A DNA stretch of 8,974 bases from DATKQI01 sp035532755 (lineage in GTDB: Bacteria > Pseudomonadota > Alphaproteobacteria > Acetobacterales > Acetobacteraceae), in NCBI GenBank assembly GCA_035532755.1, contig DATKQI010000245.1, forward strand, positions 1 to 8,974, written 5' to 3'. Below, in pieces: positions 1 through 7,740 of this stretch (the first letter of the stretch is position 1; every line of letters starts with the position of its first letter). A program made the position numbers and the translations under genes. Under the pieces are notes generated by a model that searched no databases, had not been told where the DNA came from, and saw only the letters and a program-made list of their open reading frames with translations.

Positions 1-766
<766 letters not shown>

Positions 767-787
767 GCCGGCCCGGAAAACGCCGCC

Positions 788-1666
788 ATGCCCAGCCTGA
801 AAAGCCTGCGCGTACGGATCAACAGCGTGAAGTCCACGCAGAAGATCACCAGCGCGATGAAGATGGTCGCGGCCTCCAAGCTGCGCCGCGCGCAGAGCCA
901 TGCCGAAGCCGCGCGGCCCTATGCCGAGCGCATGGCGCGCATGATGTCGGAGCTCGGCGCCTCCATCGTGCCGGGGCCGAACGCCCCGCGCCTGCTGGCC
1001 GGCACCGGGGCGGACCGGGTCCATCTGCTGGTGCCGATCACTGCCGATCGCGGGTTGTGCGGCGCGTTCAACACCACCGTCGGCCGGGCCACGCGCAATC
1101 TCGTCCGCGCGCTGGAAGCCGAGGGCAAGACCGTGAAGATCCTGGCGGTCGGCCGCAAGGGGCGGGATTTCCTCCGCCGCGAATTCGCCGACAAGATCGT
1201 GGGCGACATCAGCTACGCCGGCCGCAAGCGGCTGGAATTCGCCGATGCGCGCGCGGTGGCCGAGCGCATCTCCACGATGCTCGAAGCCGGCGAGTTCGAT
1301 GCCTGCACGATGATCTACAACCGCTTCGTCTCCGTGATCTCCCAGCCCACCACGGAAACGCGGCTGATCCCCACCCCCCTGCCGGAAGGCCGGGAAGATG
1401 CGGAATCGGGCGCGATGGTGGAGTTCGAGCCGGACGAGGAGGATATTCTCGCGAAGCTGCTGCCGCAGAACCTCGCCGTGCAGCTCTACCGCGCGCTGCT
1501 GGAGAACGATGCCGGCTTCCAGGCCGCGCAGATGACCGCGATGGACAACGCGACCCGCAATGCGGGGGACATGATCAATCGCCTGACGCTGAACTACAAC
1601 CGCACGCGCCAGGCGAACATCACCAAGGAACTGATCGAGATCATCTCGGGCGCCGAAGCCGTCTGA
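788..1666 (+). CDS. atpG: ATP synthase F1 subunit gamma
   Basis: This is the central rotor shaft of F1, a long antiparallel coiled coil inside the alpha3beta3 ring that couples rotation of the c-ring to catalysis. The 292-residue protein has the expected layout. The N-terminal helix (about residues 1-55) contains the family-typical stretch KITSAMKMVAASKLRRA. A Rossmann-like middle domain follows (about 75-215, including PITADRGLCGAFN). The C-terminal helix (about 225-292) ends in the conserved RQANITKELIEIISGAEAV. The length is normal for alphaproteobacteria. The ATG at 788 matches the family N-terminus; upstream lies only a weak purine stretch, GGAAAA at 775-780, seven bases before the start. 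The gene lies 21 bases after atpA and 28 bases before the atpD ATG, consistent with one operon. Confidence 0.98.
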   Translation: MPSLKSLRVRINSVKSTQKITSAMKMVAASKLRRAQSHAEAARPYAERMARMMSELGASIVPGPNAPRLLAGTGADRVHLLVPITADRGLCGAFNTTVGRATRNLVRALEAEGKTVKILAVGRKGRDFLRREFADKIVGDISYAGRKRLEFADARAVAERISTMLEAGEFDACTMIYNRFVSVISQPTTETRLIPTPLPEGREDAESGAMVEFEPDEEDILAKLLPQNLAVQLYRALLENDAGFQAAQMTAMDNATRNAGDMINRLTLNYNRTRQANITKELIEIISGAEAV

Positions 1667-1680
1667 GGGATCGCGTTTGC

Positions 1681-1686
1681 AAGGAG
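1681..1686 (+). promoter_or_regulatory. Shine-Dalgarno sequence of atpD
   Basis: AAGGAG lies eight bases before the ATG at 1695. It decides the start: an in-frame TTG at 1677 would add six residues, but it lies upstream of this site and would produce an N-terminus not typical of beta subunits. Confidence 0.85.
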
Positions 1687-1694
1687 TGCCGCAC

Positions 1695-3116
<1,422 letters not shown>

Positions 3117-3117
3117 C

Positions 3118-3123
3118 GGAGAG
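3118..3123 (+). promoter_or_regulatory. Shine-Dalgarno sequence of atpC
   Basis: GGAGAG ends five bases before the ATG at 3129 and lies in the 12-base gap after the atpD stop. It supports that start and translation coupled to atpD. Confidence 0.7.
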
Positions 3124-3128
3124 TTCCG

Positions 3129-3530
3129 ATGCCGCTCGCGCTCGAAATCGTCAGCCCGGAAAAGCTGCTGGTGTCACGGCCGGTCGATATGGTCGTGATT
3201 CCGGGCAGCGAGGGCGATATCGGCGCGCTGCCGGGCCATGCGCCGATGATCACCATGCTGCGCGGCGGCGTCGTCTCGCTGTACGAGGGCGATCAGATCA
3301 CCTCCCGCCTGTTCGTGACCGGCGGCTTCGCCGAGATCACGCCCGAGCGCTGCACAGTGCTGGCCGACAGCGCCCTGTCGGTCGCCGAGATCGACCGGCC
3401 GGCGGCGGAAGCGGCACTCGCCGCCGCTGAATCGGCGTTCAAAGCGGTCGGCGCGAGCGACATGGCCGGCACTGCGAAGGCCATGGAAGACCTGCAAGTG
3501 GCCACGGCCCGGGTCGAGGCGCTGCGCTGA
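3129..3530 (+). CDS. atpC: ATP synthase F1 subunit epsilon
   Basis: Epsilon binds the gamma foot and the c-ring and, in many bacteria, inhibits ATP hydrolysis through its C-terminal helices. The protein has 133 residues. The N-terminal beta-sandwich (about residues 1-85) carries the family motifs LEIVSPEKLLVSRPVDMVVIP, GDIGALPGHAPM and LRGGVVSLYEG. The C-terminal part (about 88-133) is alanine-rich and predicted helical (DRPAAEAALAAAESAFKAVG), like the helical hairpin of longer epsilon subunits. Whether this domain inhibits hydrolysis, as in E. coli, cannot be judged from sequence, since alphaproteobacteria often rely on a separate zeta inhibitor. It is the last gene of the operon and its stop lies 18 bases from the stop of the convergent TIGR02302 gene. 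Confidence 0.97.
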   Translation: MPLALEIVSPEKLLVSRPVDMVVIPGSEGDIGALPGHAPMITMLRGGVVSLYEGDQITSRLFVTGGFAEITPERCTVLADSALSVAEIDRPAAEAALAAAESAFKAVGASDMAGTAKAMEDLQVATARVEALR

Positions 3531-3548
3531 TCGCTCCGGCCGGCCGCG
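3531..3548. other. 18-base gap between convergent operons
   Basis: The atp operon (+) and the argH-lptM-lysA-TIGR02302 genes (-) meet here stop to stop. The gap holds the short palindrome CCGGCCGG (3536-3543) but no stem of useful length and no T-run on either strand. No intrinsic terminator can be called, so the 3' ends of the two transcripts probably overlap or depend on Rho. The overlap is an inference. Confidence 0.6.
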
Positions 3549-6002
3549 TCAGAACGGCTTGATCAGCCGCTCGATATAGTCCCGTTCCTGGTGCGAGCGG
3601 CCGGGCTCGCCCACCCGCTTGCGCAATTCGTCCAGCAAGGCGCGGATGCGCGTCTGGCGCATGTGCATCGGGATCGTCACGTCGTTGCCGGTATCGATCC
3701 CGCCCATCGTGCCCGTGGTGCGGCCGAACGGGTCCTGCCCGTTGCGCCCGCCATACTGGCCGGGTGTTTCGCCGCGGCTAGGCGGCCCAAGCGCCAGCCC
3801 CTGGCCCTGCCCGTTCGGCGGCCCGAATTGTCCGGCCATCTGGCGCGCCATCTGCTGCCCGCCCTGCTGTAGTGCCGCGATCGCCTGCCGCTCCGCCGCG
3901 AGCGCCGCGCCGTTCCGTCCCTGCCCCAATGCCTGGGCCGCCCCTTGCATCGCCTTGGATGCCGCACCCAGGCCGGGCGGCGGGTTCTTCTGCCCCGTGA
4001 GAGCGCCGAACCGCCCCATGAGGTCCTGCAATGCCCGGCGCAACGCGCTTTGCGTCGCGGCCTCTCCCGGCTGCGGCGCATTCCGTGCCTGCGGCGGCCC
4101 CGCGGCCCGCTGTTCGGCCTTGTTCAGCAGCCCCGCCTCGCGTTGCAGGAGTTTCTGCAGCGCCTGCATCTGCTGCCGCCCCTGCTGGAGGGCGGCCTGC
4201 GCGCGCGGGTCCATCGGCGGCTGCATCTGCGCCTGTTCCAGCGCGCGCAGCATGTTCTGCAAGGCCGCCAGCCGCTGCCGCACGGCGTTCATCCGCCCCG
4301 CCTTGGCTTCCTGCTCCATCCGGGCAAACTGGCGGGCCAGGGCGGCGGGATCGAGCTTGTGCGCAGCCTGATCCGGCTGACCGGCCTGCTGCGCCTGCTT
4401 GGCGAGAGCCGCCAGATGGCGGGCCAGCGCCCGCTCCAGCGCACGCACAAGGTTCGCCATCTGCCGCGGCGTGGCGTGGCCGCTGTTGAGCGCATCCTGC
4501 AACGCCCGGCGCGCCGCGTTCAGCGCGGCCGCGGTGCGGGCGGCCGGGCCTTCCTCCAGATGCAGCGCAAGCTCCCACAGCGTCTGCTGCGCCTGCGGCA
4601 CCGCTGCGGCCGCGTGGTTCACCATCAGCCGCCACGTGGTATCGGCCATCGCGAGGAATGCGATGGTATCGCTACCATACGCGACGGGATTGTCGGCCAG
4701 GGCGGCCAGGGCATGCGCCGGGCCGGACCGATGGCCCGGATCGAGGCTGAGCTGCCTGCGGATCGCCATCAACGCGCGGGCGAGCGGATTCGTGAAGTGC
4801 CGCTCCGGCAGGGCCAGGTGCGCCGGCGCGCTGGTGCCGCGCAGGCCGATCGCATTGCGCGCCACGAGCCGCATTGTGACCGGCAGGCCCGCCCAGGGGT
4901 TGGCCGTCAGGTCGCTGATCTGCACGCCCGCCGGCGCGCGCGGTTGATTCCCCGGCAGCGGGATCTGCACGACCAGCGGTGCCGCGTGCGGCCGCGCATC
5001 CAGCCTGATCCGCGCTTGCAGGGACGTGACGCCATAGGCATCGGCGGCCTGCCAGGGCAGGCGCAGGCTCTGCCCATCGGCCGCCGCGCCGGGCGGGGCG
5101 GTGAAAGCGGCGGTGGGCGCCATATCCGGTCGCACCGTCACCATCCATGCGGCAAGCCGGCTGCCGTTGCGGCGCAGCGCCAGGGGGCTGGCGCCCGTGC
5201 CGCCGGCATGCAGCACGCCCTTCGCCTGGAAGCTCCCTGCATCCAGCCGCCGGAACGGCAGGTTTTGCCCTGCCAGCGACAGGCGCGGGGCGCCATGGCC
5301 GCCGGTCACGCTCACTGAAAGGCGCGACCCGTTCGGCACGCTCACCACCCGCTGCTCCGGCCGCAACAGCAGCGGCGGCAGGCGCGTATAGGCCGGCGGC
5401 GTGATCCAGGCGGCGATCTCGGTGCCCGGCGCGGCGGCCCATGGCGCGAAGCCCGGCGTGAGCGCCCGCACCAGCCGGGCCGGTGCATCCGCCCCCGCTA
5501 TGGCAAGGCACGCCACCAGCCCGACGACCAGGGCGCCGCGCAGCGCCAGCCTGTCCCGCGTGGCCAGGCCGGGATGCGGCAGGCCGATGCGCAGCCGTGA
5601 CAGAGCTGCCCGCGCCCGCGCCCGATGCGCCTGCCACAGTGCCATCGCCAGCCCGTCGGTCTGCGCCGGCCGGTCGGCGAGCGTGGCGAGGGGATGGTGG
5701 GCGAGGCCGGAGGCCTGCTCCAGCCGCCGGTCGGCCGCCGCGGCATCCGCCAGCGACAGACCGCGCAGGCCGCGCGCCAACAGCCCGACAACCAGCAGCG
5801 CGATGGCGGCGAGCAGCCCGGCATGCGCCCAGGCCGGCAGCAATGGCGGCAGGCCCAGCAGGGCGGCGCACAGGAACGCACCCAGAATGCCGAATGCCGG
5901 CCACAACGCCGGCCACAGACGTTCGAAGAAGATCACCGCCCGGGCCGCACCGCGCCGGCGGCGCAAAGTCCGCAGGAACGGGTCGGGCGGTGCCGCGCTC
6001 AT
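3549..6002 (-). CDS. TIGR02302 / DUF4175 family membrane protein of unknown function
   Basis: This 817-residue protein has the layout of the alphaproteobacterial TIGR02302 (DUF4175) family, whose function is not established. A short basic N-terminus (RTLRRRRG) precedes two hydrophobic segments at about residues 29-51 and 54-77. A third segment lies at about 151-170. A largely beta-type, Pro/Ala-rich region of about 350 residues follows, probably periplasmic. From about 556 the sequence becomes a Gln/Ala-rich, coiled-coil-like tract, then a Gly/Gln-rich linker at about 725-770. The C-terminus carries the recognisable family ending QDPFGR, a VTIPMHMRQTRIRALLDELR stretch and DYIERLIKPF. The start was chosen at 6002 because it overlaps the lysA stop as ATGA, has GGAGG ten bases upstream and gives the family-like MSAAPPDPFLRTLRRR. 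The frame stays open to 6248, but that part is lysA in another frame. The family match is from recall, not a search. Confidence 0.88.
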   Translation of the reverse strand: MSAAPPDPFLRTLRRRRGAARAVIFFERLWPALWPAFGILGAFLCAALLGLPPLLPAWAHAGLLAAIALLVVGLLARGLRGLSLADAAAADRRLEQASGLAHHPLATLADRPAQTDGLAMALWQAHRARARAALSRLRIGLPHPGLATRDRLALRGALVVGLVACLAIAGADAPARLVRALTPGFAPWAAAPGTEIAAWITPPAYTRLPPLLLRPEQRVVSVPNGSRLSVSVTGGHGAPRLSLAGQNLPFRRLDAGSFQAKGVLHAGGTGASPLALRRNGSRLAAWMVTVRPDMAPTAAFTAPPGAAADGQSLRLPWQAADAYGVTSLQARIRLDARPHAAPLVVQIPLPGNQPRAPAGVQISDLTANPWAGLPVTMRLVARNAIGLRGTSAPAHLALPERHFTNPLARALMAIRRQLSLDPGHRSGPAHALAALADNPVAYGSDTIAFLAMADTTWRLMVNHAAAAVPQAQQTLWELALHLEEGPAARTAAALNAARRALQDALNSGHATPRQMANLVRALERALARHLAALAKQAQQAGQPDQAAHKLDPAALARQFARMEQEAKAGRMNAVRQRLAALQNMLRALEQAQMQPPMDPRAQAALQQGRQQMQALQKLLQREAGLLNKAEQRAAGPPQARNAPQPGEAATQSALRRALQDLMGRFGALTGQKNPPPGLGAASKAMQGAAQALGQGRNGAALAAERQAIAALQQGGQQMARQMAGQFGPPNGQGQGLALGPPSRGETPGQYGGRNGQDPFGRTTGTMGGIDTGNDVTIPMHMRQTRIRALLDELRKRVGEPGRSHQERDYIERLIKPF
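5999..6002 (-). other. ATGA stop/start overlap, lysA to TIGR02302 gene
   Basis: The lysA TGA (6001-5999) and the downstream ATG (6002-6000) share bases. This 4-base overlap is the classic arrangement for translational coupling by terminating ribosomes. Confidence 0.9.
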
Positions 6003-7345
6003 CCCGCGCCGGCCTCCGCCAGCCAATCCGGCACCGTCTCGCCGGCCCACAGGGCCGCAAGCTCCTGCCGGGGGCGGATGGCGCTCCATCGCCCCCCGTC
6101 CACCAGCGCAGCCGCCGCGAACGGCCGGGCGTTGTACGTGGAACTCATCACTGAACAATAGGCACCCGCATCCAGGATCGCCACCCGCGCGCCCGGCGCG
6201 AGCGCGGGAAGCGGGCGGGCATGGGCGAAAGTGTCCCCGCTTTCGCACACCGGCCCCACCACGTCCGCCGGGCTCGCCGGCGCCACCGCATCGGTCGCCG
6301 CCAGCGGCACGATGCCGTGCCAGGCATCATACATCGCCGGGCGCACCAGATCGTTCATCGCCGCATCCAGCACCACGAATCGCGTCGCGCCCGCCTTCAC
6401 CAGCACCACCGACGCCAGCAGCACCCCGGCCGGGCCGACCAGCCAGCGCCCCGGCTCCAGCATCATCTCCACATCCAGCCCGCCGAGCGCGCCGCGGATC
6501 ACGCCGGCGAAGGCCGCCACCGTGGGCGCGATCTCGTCGCGATAGGCGATGCCGAGCCCGCCGCCGCAATCCACCCGCCGCACCGCAAGCCCCTGGGCGC
6601 GCAGGGCGCGCACCATCTCCGCCGCGCGCTGGAAGGCGGCGGCATAAGGCGGCAGCGACAGGATCTGGCTGCCGATATGCAGCGCGATGCCCACCGGCCG
6701 CACCCCCGGCAGCCCGGCCGCGCGGGCATACAGCGCGGGCGCATCCGCATACGGAATGCCGAACTTGTTCCGGCTCAGCCCCGTGGTGATCTTCACATGA
6801 GTCCCGGCATCCACATCCGGGTTGATGCGCAGCGCCACCTCCGCCGTGCGCCCCAGCCGGGCGGCCACGGCGGAGAGCATCGCCAGCTCCTCCGCGCTTT
6901 CCACATTGATCTGGGCGACGCCGAGGCCGACCGCTTGCTCCAGCTCCGCCGCCGTCTTGCCCACGCCGGAAAACACGATGCGCCCTGCCGGAATGCCGGC
7001 GGCCAGCGCGCGGCGCATCTCGCCGCCGCTCACCACGTCCGCCCCCACCCCCGCCGCGCCGAACACGCGCAGCAGCGCCAGATGGTCGTTCGCCTTCACC
7101 GCGTAGTGCACATGCGCCGGCAGCCCCGCCGCATCCAGCGCCCCACGCAACGCCGCAAGCCGCGCCCGGATCGTCCCGGCGCCATACACCCAGGTCGGCG
7201 TGCCCAGCGCATCGGCGATGGCCGACAGCGGCACATCCTCCAGCACCAGCCCGCTCATCGCATGCATCGACAGATGCGGCCGCGCCGCAATCAGCTCCGC
7301 AACCGACGGCTCGTCACCCACCGGCACAGGCACAACTCCAGCCAT
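5999..7345 (-). CDS. lysA: Diaminopimelate decarboxylase
   Basis: A PLP enzyme of fold type III (alanine racemase-like barrel) that decarboxylates meso-diaminopimelate to L-lysine, the last step of lysine synthesis; it acts in the cytoplasm. The protein has 448 residues, slightly longer than usual because of a 20-30 residue N-terminal lead. The PLP lysine is K84 in HYAVKAND. HIGSQ (223-227) and GGG (261-263, in DCGGGLGIAY) belong to the PLP phosphate pocket. EPGR is at 297-300. The active-site cysteine is C367 in VCESGD, and the C-terminal GAYCSVMSSTYNARP carries the PLP-contacting Tyr404. The start at 7345 is supported by GGAG five bases upstream and by its position two bases after the lptM stop. 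A longer frame up to 7540 would read through lptM and the repeats, so it was not used. Confidence 0.96.
   Translation of the reverse strand: MAGVVPVPVGDEPSVAELIAARPHLSMHAMSGLVLEDVPLSAIADALGTPTWVYGAGTIRARLAALRGALDAAGLPAHVHYAVKANDHLALLRVFGAAGVGADVVSGGEMRRALAAGIPAGRIVFSGVGKTAAELEQAVGLGVAQINVESAEELAMLSAVAARLGRTAEVALRINPDVDAGTHVKITTGLSRNKFGIPYADAPALYARAAGLPGVRPVGIALHIGSQILSLPPYAAAFQRAAEMVRALRAQGLAVRRVDCGGGLGIAYRDEIAPTVAAFAGVIRGALGGLDVEMMLEPGRWLVGPAGVLLASVVLVKAGATRFVVLDAAMNDLVRPAMYDAWHGIVPLAATDAVAPASPADVVGPVCESGDTFAHARPLPALAPGARVAILDAGAYCSVMSSTYNARPFAAAALVDGGRWSAIRPRQELAALWAGETVPDWLAEAGAG
6013..6017 (-). promoter_or_regulatory. Shine-Dalgarno sequence of the TIGR02302 gene
   Basis: On the minus strand GGAGG lies inside the last lysA codons, ten bases before the ATG at 6002. 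The spacing is slightly long but usable, and it fixes the start of the TIGR02302 gene. Confidence 0.65.
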
Positions 7346-7347
7346 GA

Positions 7348-7470
7348 TCACTCCGTCGGATACGTGCGGGGATACGTCACCTGATCCGCCGGCCCCGGTG
7401 CCGACGGCGCCCCCCGCTTGCCACACGCCGCCACCGCCAGCACCGCCAGACCCGCCGCGAGCAGGAGCAT
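7348..7470 (-). CDS. lptM: Small LptM-like (YifL/LPAM_2-type) lipoprotein
   Basis: A 40-residue predicted lipoprotein. Residues 1-15 are a hydrophobic core (MLLLAAGLAVLAVAA) followed by Cys16 in a lipobox-like VAAC, then KRGAPSAPG and the tail VTYPRTYPTE. A CGxxG-type start after the lipid cysteine and a place directly before lysA are typical of the family now called LptM in enterobacteria, where it helps LptD mature in the outer membrane. That role here is inferred from family resemblance and gene order. Its stop lies two bases before the lysA ATG, so translation is probably coupled. Oddities: no Shine-Dalgarno is visible before the ATG at 7470 (the leader is pyrimidine-rich), and the signal peptide has no Lys/Arg before its core. 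The same frame is open upstream through the repeats to an ATG at 7740 that overlaps the argH stop and has AGGAAG seven bases upstream, which would give 130 residues. The 7470 start is preferred because a lipoprotein signal should be N-terminal. Confidence 0.7.
   Translation of the reverse strand: MLLLAAGLAVLAVAACGKRGAPSAPGPADQVTYPRTYPTE
7351..7354 (-). promoter_or_regulatory. Shine-Dalgarno sequence of lysA
   Basis: GGAG on the minus strand lies five bases before the lysA ATG at 7345, within the last codons of the upstream lipoprotein gene. It decides the lysA start. Confidence 0.75.
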
Positions 7471-7514
7471 GGGCTTGAGGCCGGTGGAGCGGGAGTGGAG
7501 GGAAGACAGGAAGG

Positions 7515-7559
7515 CCAGAGGCTTTGCCCCTGGACCCCACCAGAGGCCGTCGCCTCTGG
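7515..7559. repeat. Double-hairpin repeat unit, left copy
   Basis: Two hairpins lie six bases apart. The first pairs 7515-7522 with 7526-7533 around a TTT loop, with one A-C mismatch. The second is a perfect 8-bp stem pairing 7540-7547 with 7552-7559 around a CGTC loop. Both stems begin with CCAGAGGC. This is the diverged, inverted counterpart of the unit at 7655-7698. Confidence 0.85.
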
Positions 7560-7569
7560 ACTCCGTGAG

Positions 7570-7644
7570 GGTTTCTTGAAGAAGGGGGGCCGCGCCAATC
7601 GTCACGCGGGCAGGCCTTCCCAAGCCCCCCTTCTTCAAGAAACC
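7570..7644. repeat. Perfect 21-bp inverted repeat core
   Basis: Bases 7570-7590 are the exact reverse complement of 7624-7644, with a 33-base loop between them. The arm begins GGTTTCTTGAAGAAG and ends in six G and one C. No T-run follows the stem on either strand, so it is not a standard intrinsic terminator, but as RNA it would form a very stable stem between argH and lptM. Confidence 0.9.
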
Positions 7645-7654
7645 AGCAGGGTTT

Positions 7655-7698
7655 CCAAAGGGCGACTGCCCTTTGGCAGGTCCAGGGCAGAGCCCTGG
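7655..7698. repeat. Double-hairpin repeat unit, right copy (inverted)
   Basis: Two perfect hairpins lie five bases apart. A 9-bp stem pairs 7655-7663 with 7668-7676 around a GACT loop (CCAAAGGGC arm), and a 7-bp stem pairs 7682-7688 with 7692-7698 around an AGA loop (CCAGGGC arm). Loop sizes and spacing mirror the left copy in reverse order. Both arms of each stem differ together from the left copy, so pairing is kept while sequence changes. Confidence 0.85.
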
Positions 7699-7720
7699 CC
7701 TTGCTTCCTTGCCTTCCATC

Positions 7721-7740
7721 TCCGTCTCCATCCGTCTCAT
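7721..7740. repeat. Tandem 10-base repeat overlapping the argH stop
   Basis: Two adjacent decamers share TCCGTCTC (7721-7728 and 7731-7738) and differ only in their last two bases. The second copy contains the argH stop codon (7737-7739). The repeat may be a trace of the event that brought in the adjacent inverted repeat, but it is short and could be chance. Confidence 0.55.

Larger units (their letters stand above)
7484..7730. repeat. Large imperfect inverted repeat filling the argH-lptM gap
   Basis: Almost all of the 266 bases between argH and lptM form one nested palindrome. Read inward, the left arm (about 7484-7590) and the reverse complement of the right arm (7730 down to 7624) show the same order: a purine-rich stretch, AAGGCCAG, a hairpin with a 3-base loop, a short spacer beginning ACC, a hairpin with a 4-base loop, a 10-base spacer, then a perfect core. 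The centre is a 33-base unpaired segment (7591-7623). The arms have diverged at the hairpins and spacers but not at the core. The flanks are purine-rich on the + strand at left and pyrimidine-rich at right, so they match but are low in complexity. No transposase or protein gene is apparent inside. It resembles a pair of REP-like hairpin units in a head-to-head arrangement. Confidence 0.85.

Noticed and set aside
1677..1694. Upstream TTG start for atpD
   Set aside because: The AAGGAG site lies downstream of it and at the right distance from the ATG at 1695, which also gives the usual beta N-terminus.
3945..5318. Long + strand frame (457 codons) opposite the TIGR02302 gene
   Set aside because: Arg/Leu/Gln-rich product without motifs; the minus-strand frame has membrane segments, a Shine-Dalgarno and the family C-terminus.
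4672..6060. Alternative minus-strand frame of 462 codons inside the TIGR02302 gene
   Set aside because: Composition (Arg, Gly, Ala, Pro) is that of a shifted GC-rich frame and it crosses the lysA/TIGR02302 boundary.
6003..6248. N-terminal extension of the TIGR02302 gene up to 6248
   Set aside because: These codons lie in lysA in another frame; the ATGA overlap and GGAGG support the start at 6002.
5401..6789. + strand frame (462 codons) opposite TIGR02302 and lysA
   Set aside because: Pro/Arg/Ala low-complexity product spanning two real genes; no motifs.
6221..7384. + strand frame (387 codons) opposite lysA
   Set aside because: His/Arg-rich mirror of lysA, whose PLP motifs are all intact on the other strand.
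7346..7540. N-terminal extension of lysA up to 7540
   Set aside because: It would cover lptM and part of the repeat, and the GGAG before 7345 fits the shorter protein.
7570..7644. Intrinsic terminator at the 21-bp stem
   Set aside because: The stem is strong but no T-run follows it on either strand; better described as a repeat core, with a role in RNA processing left open.
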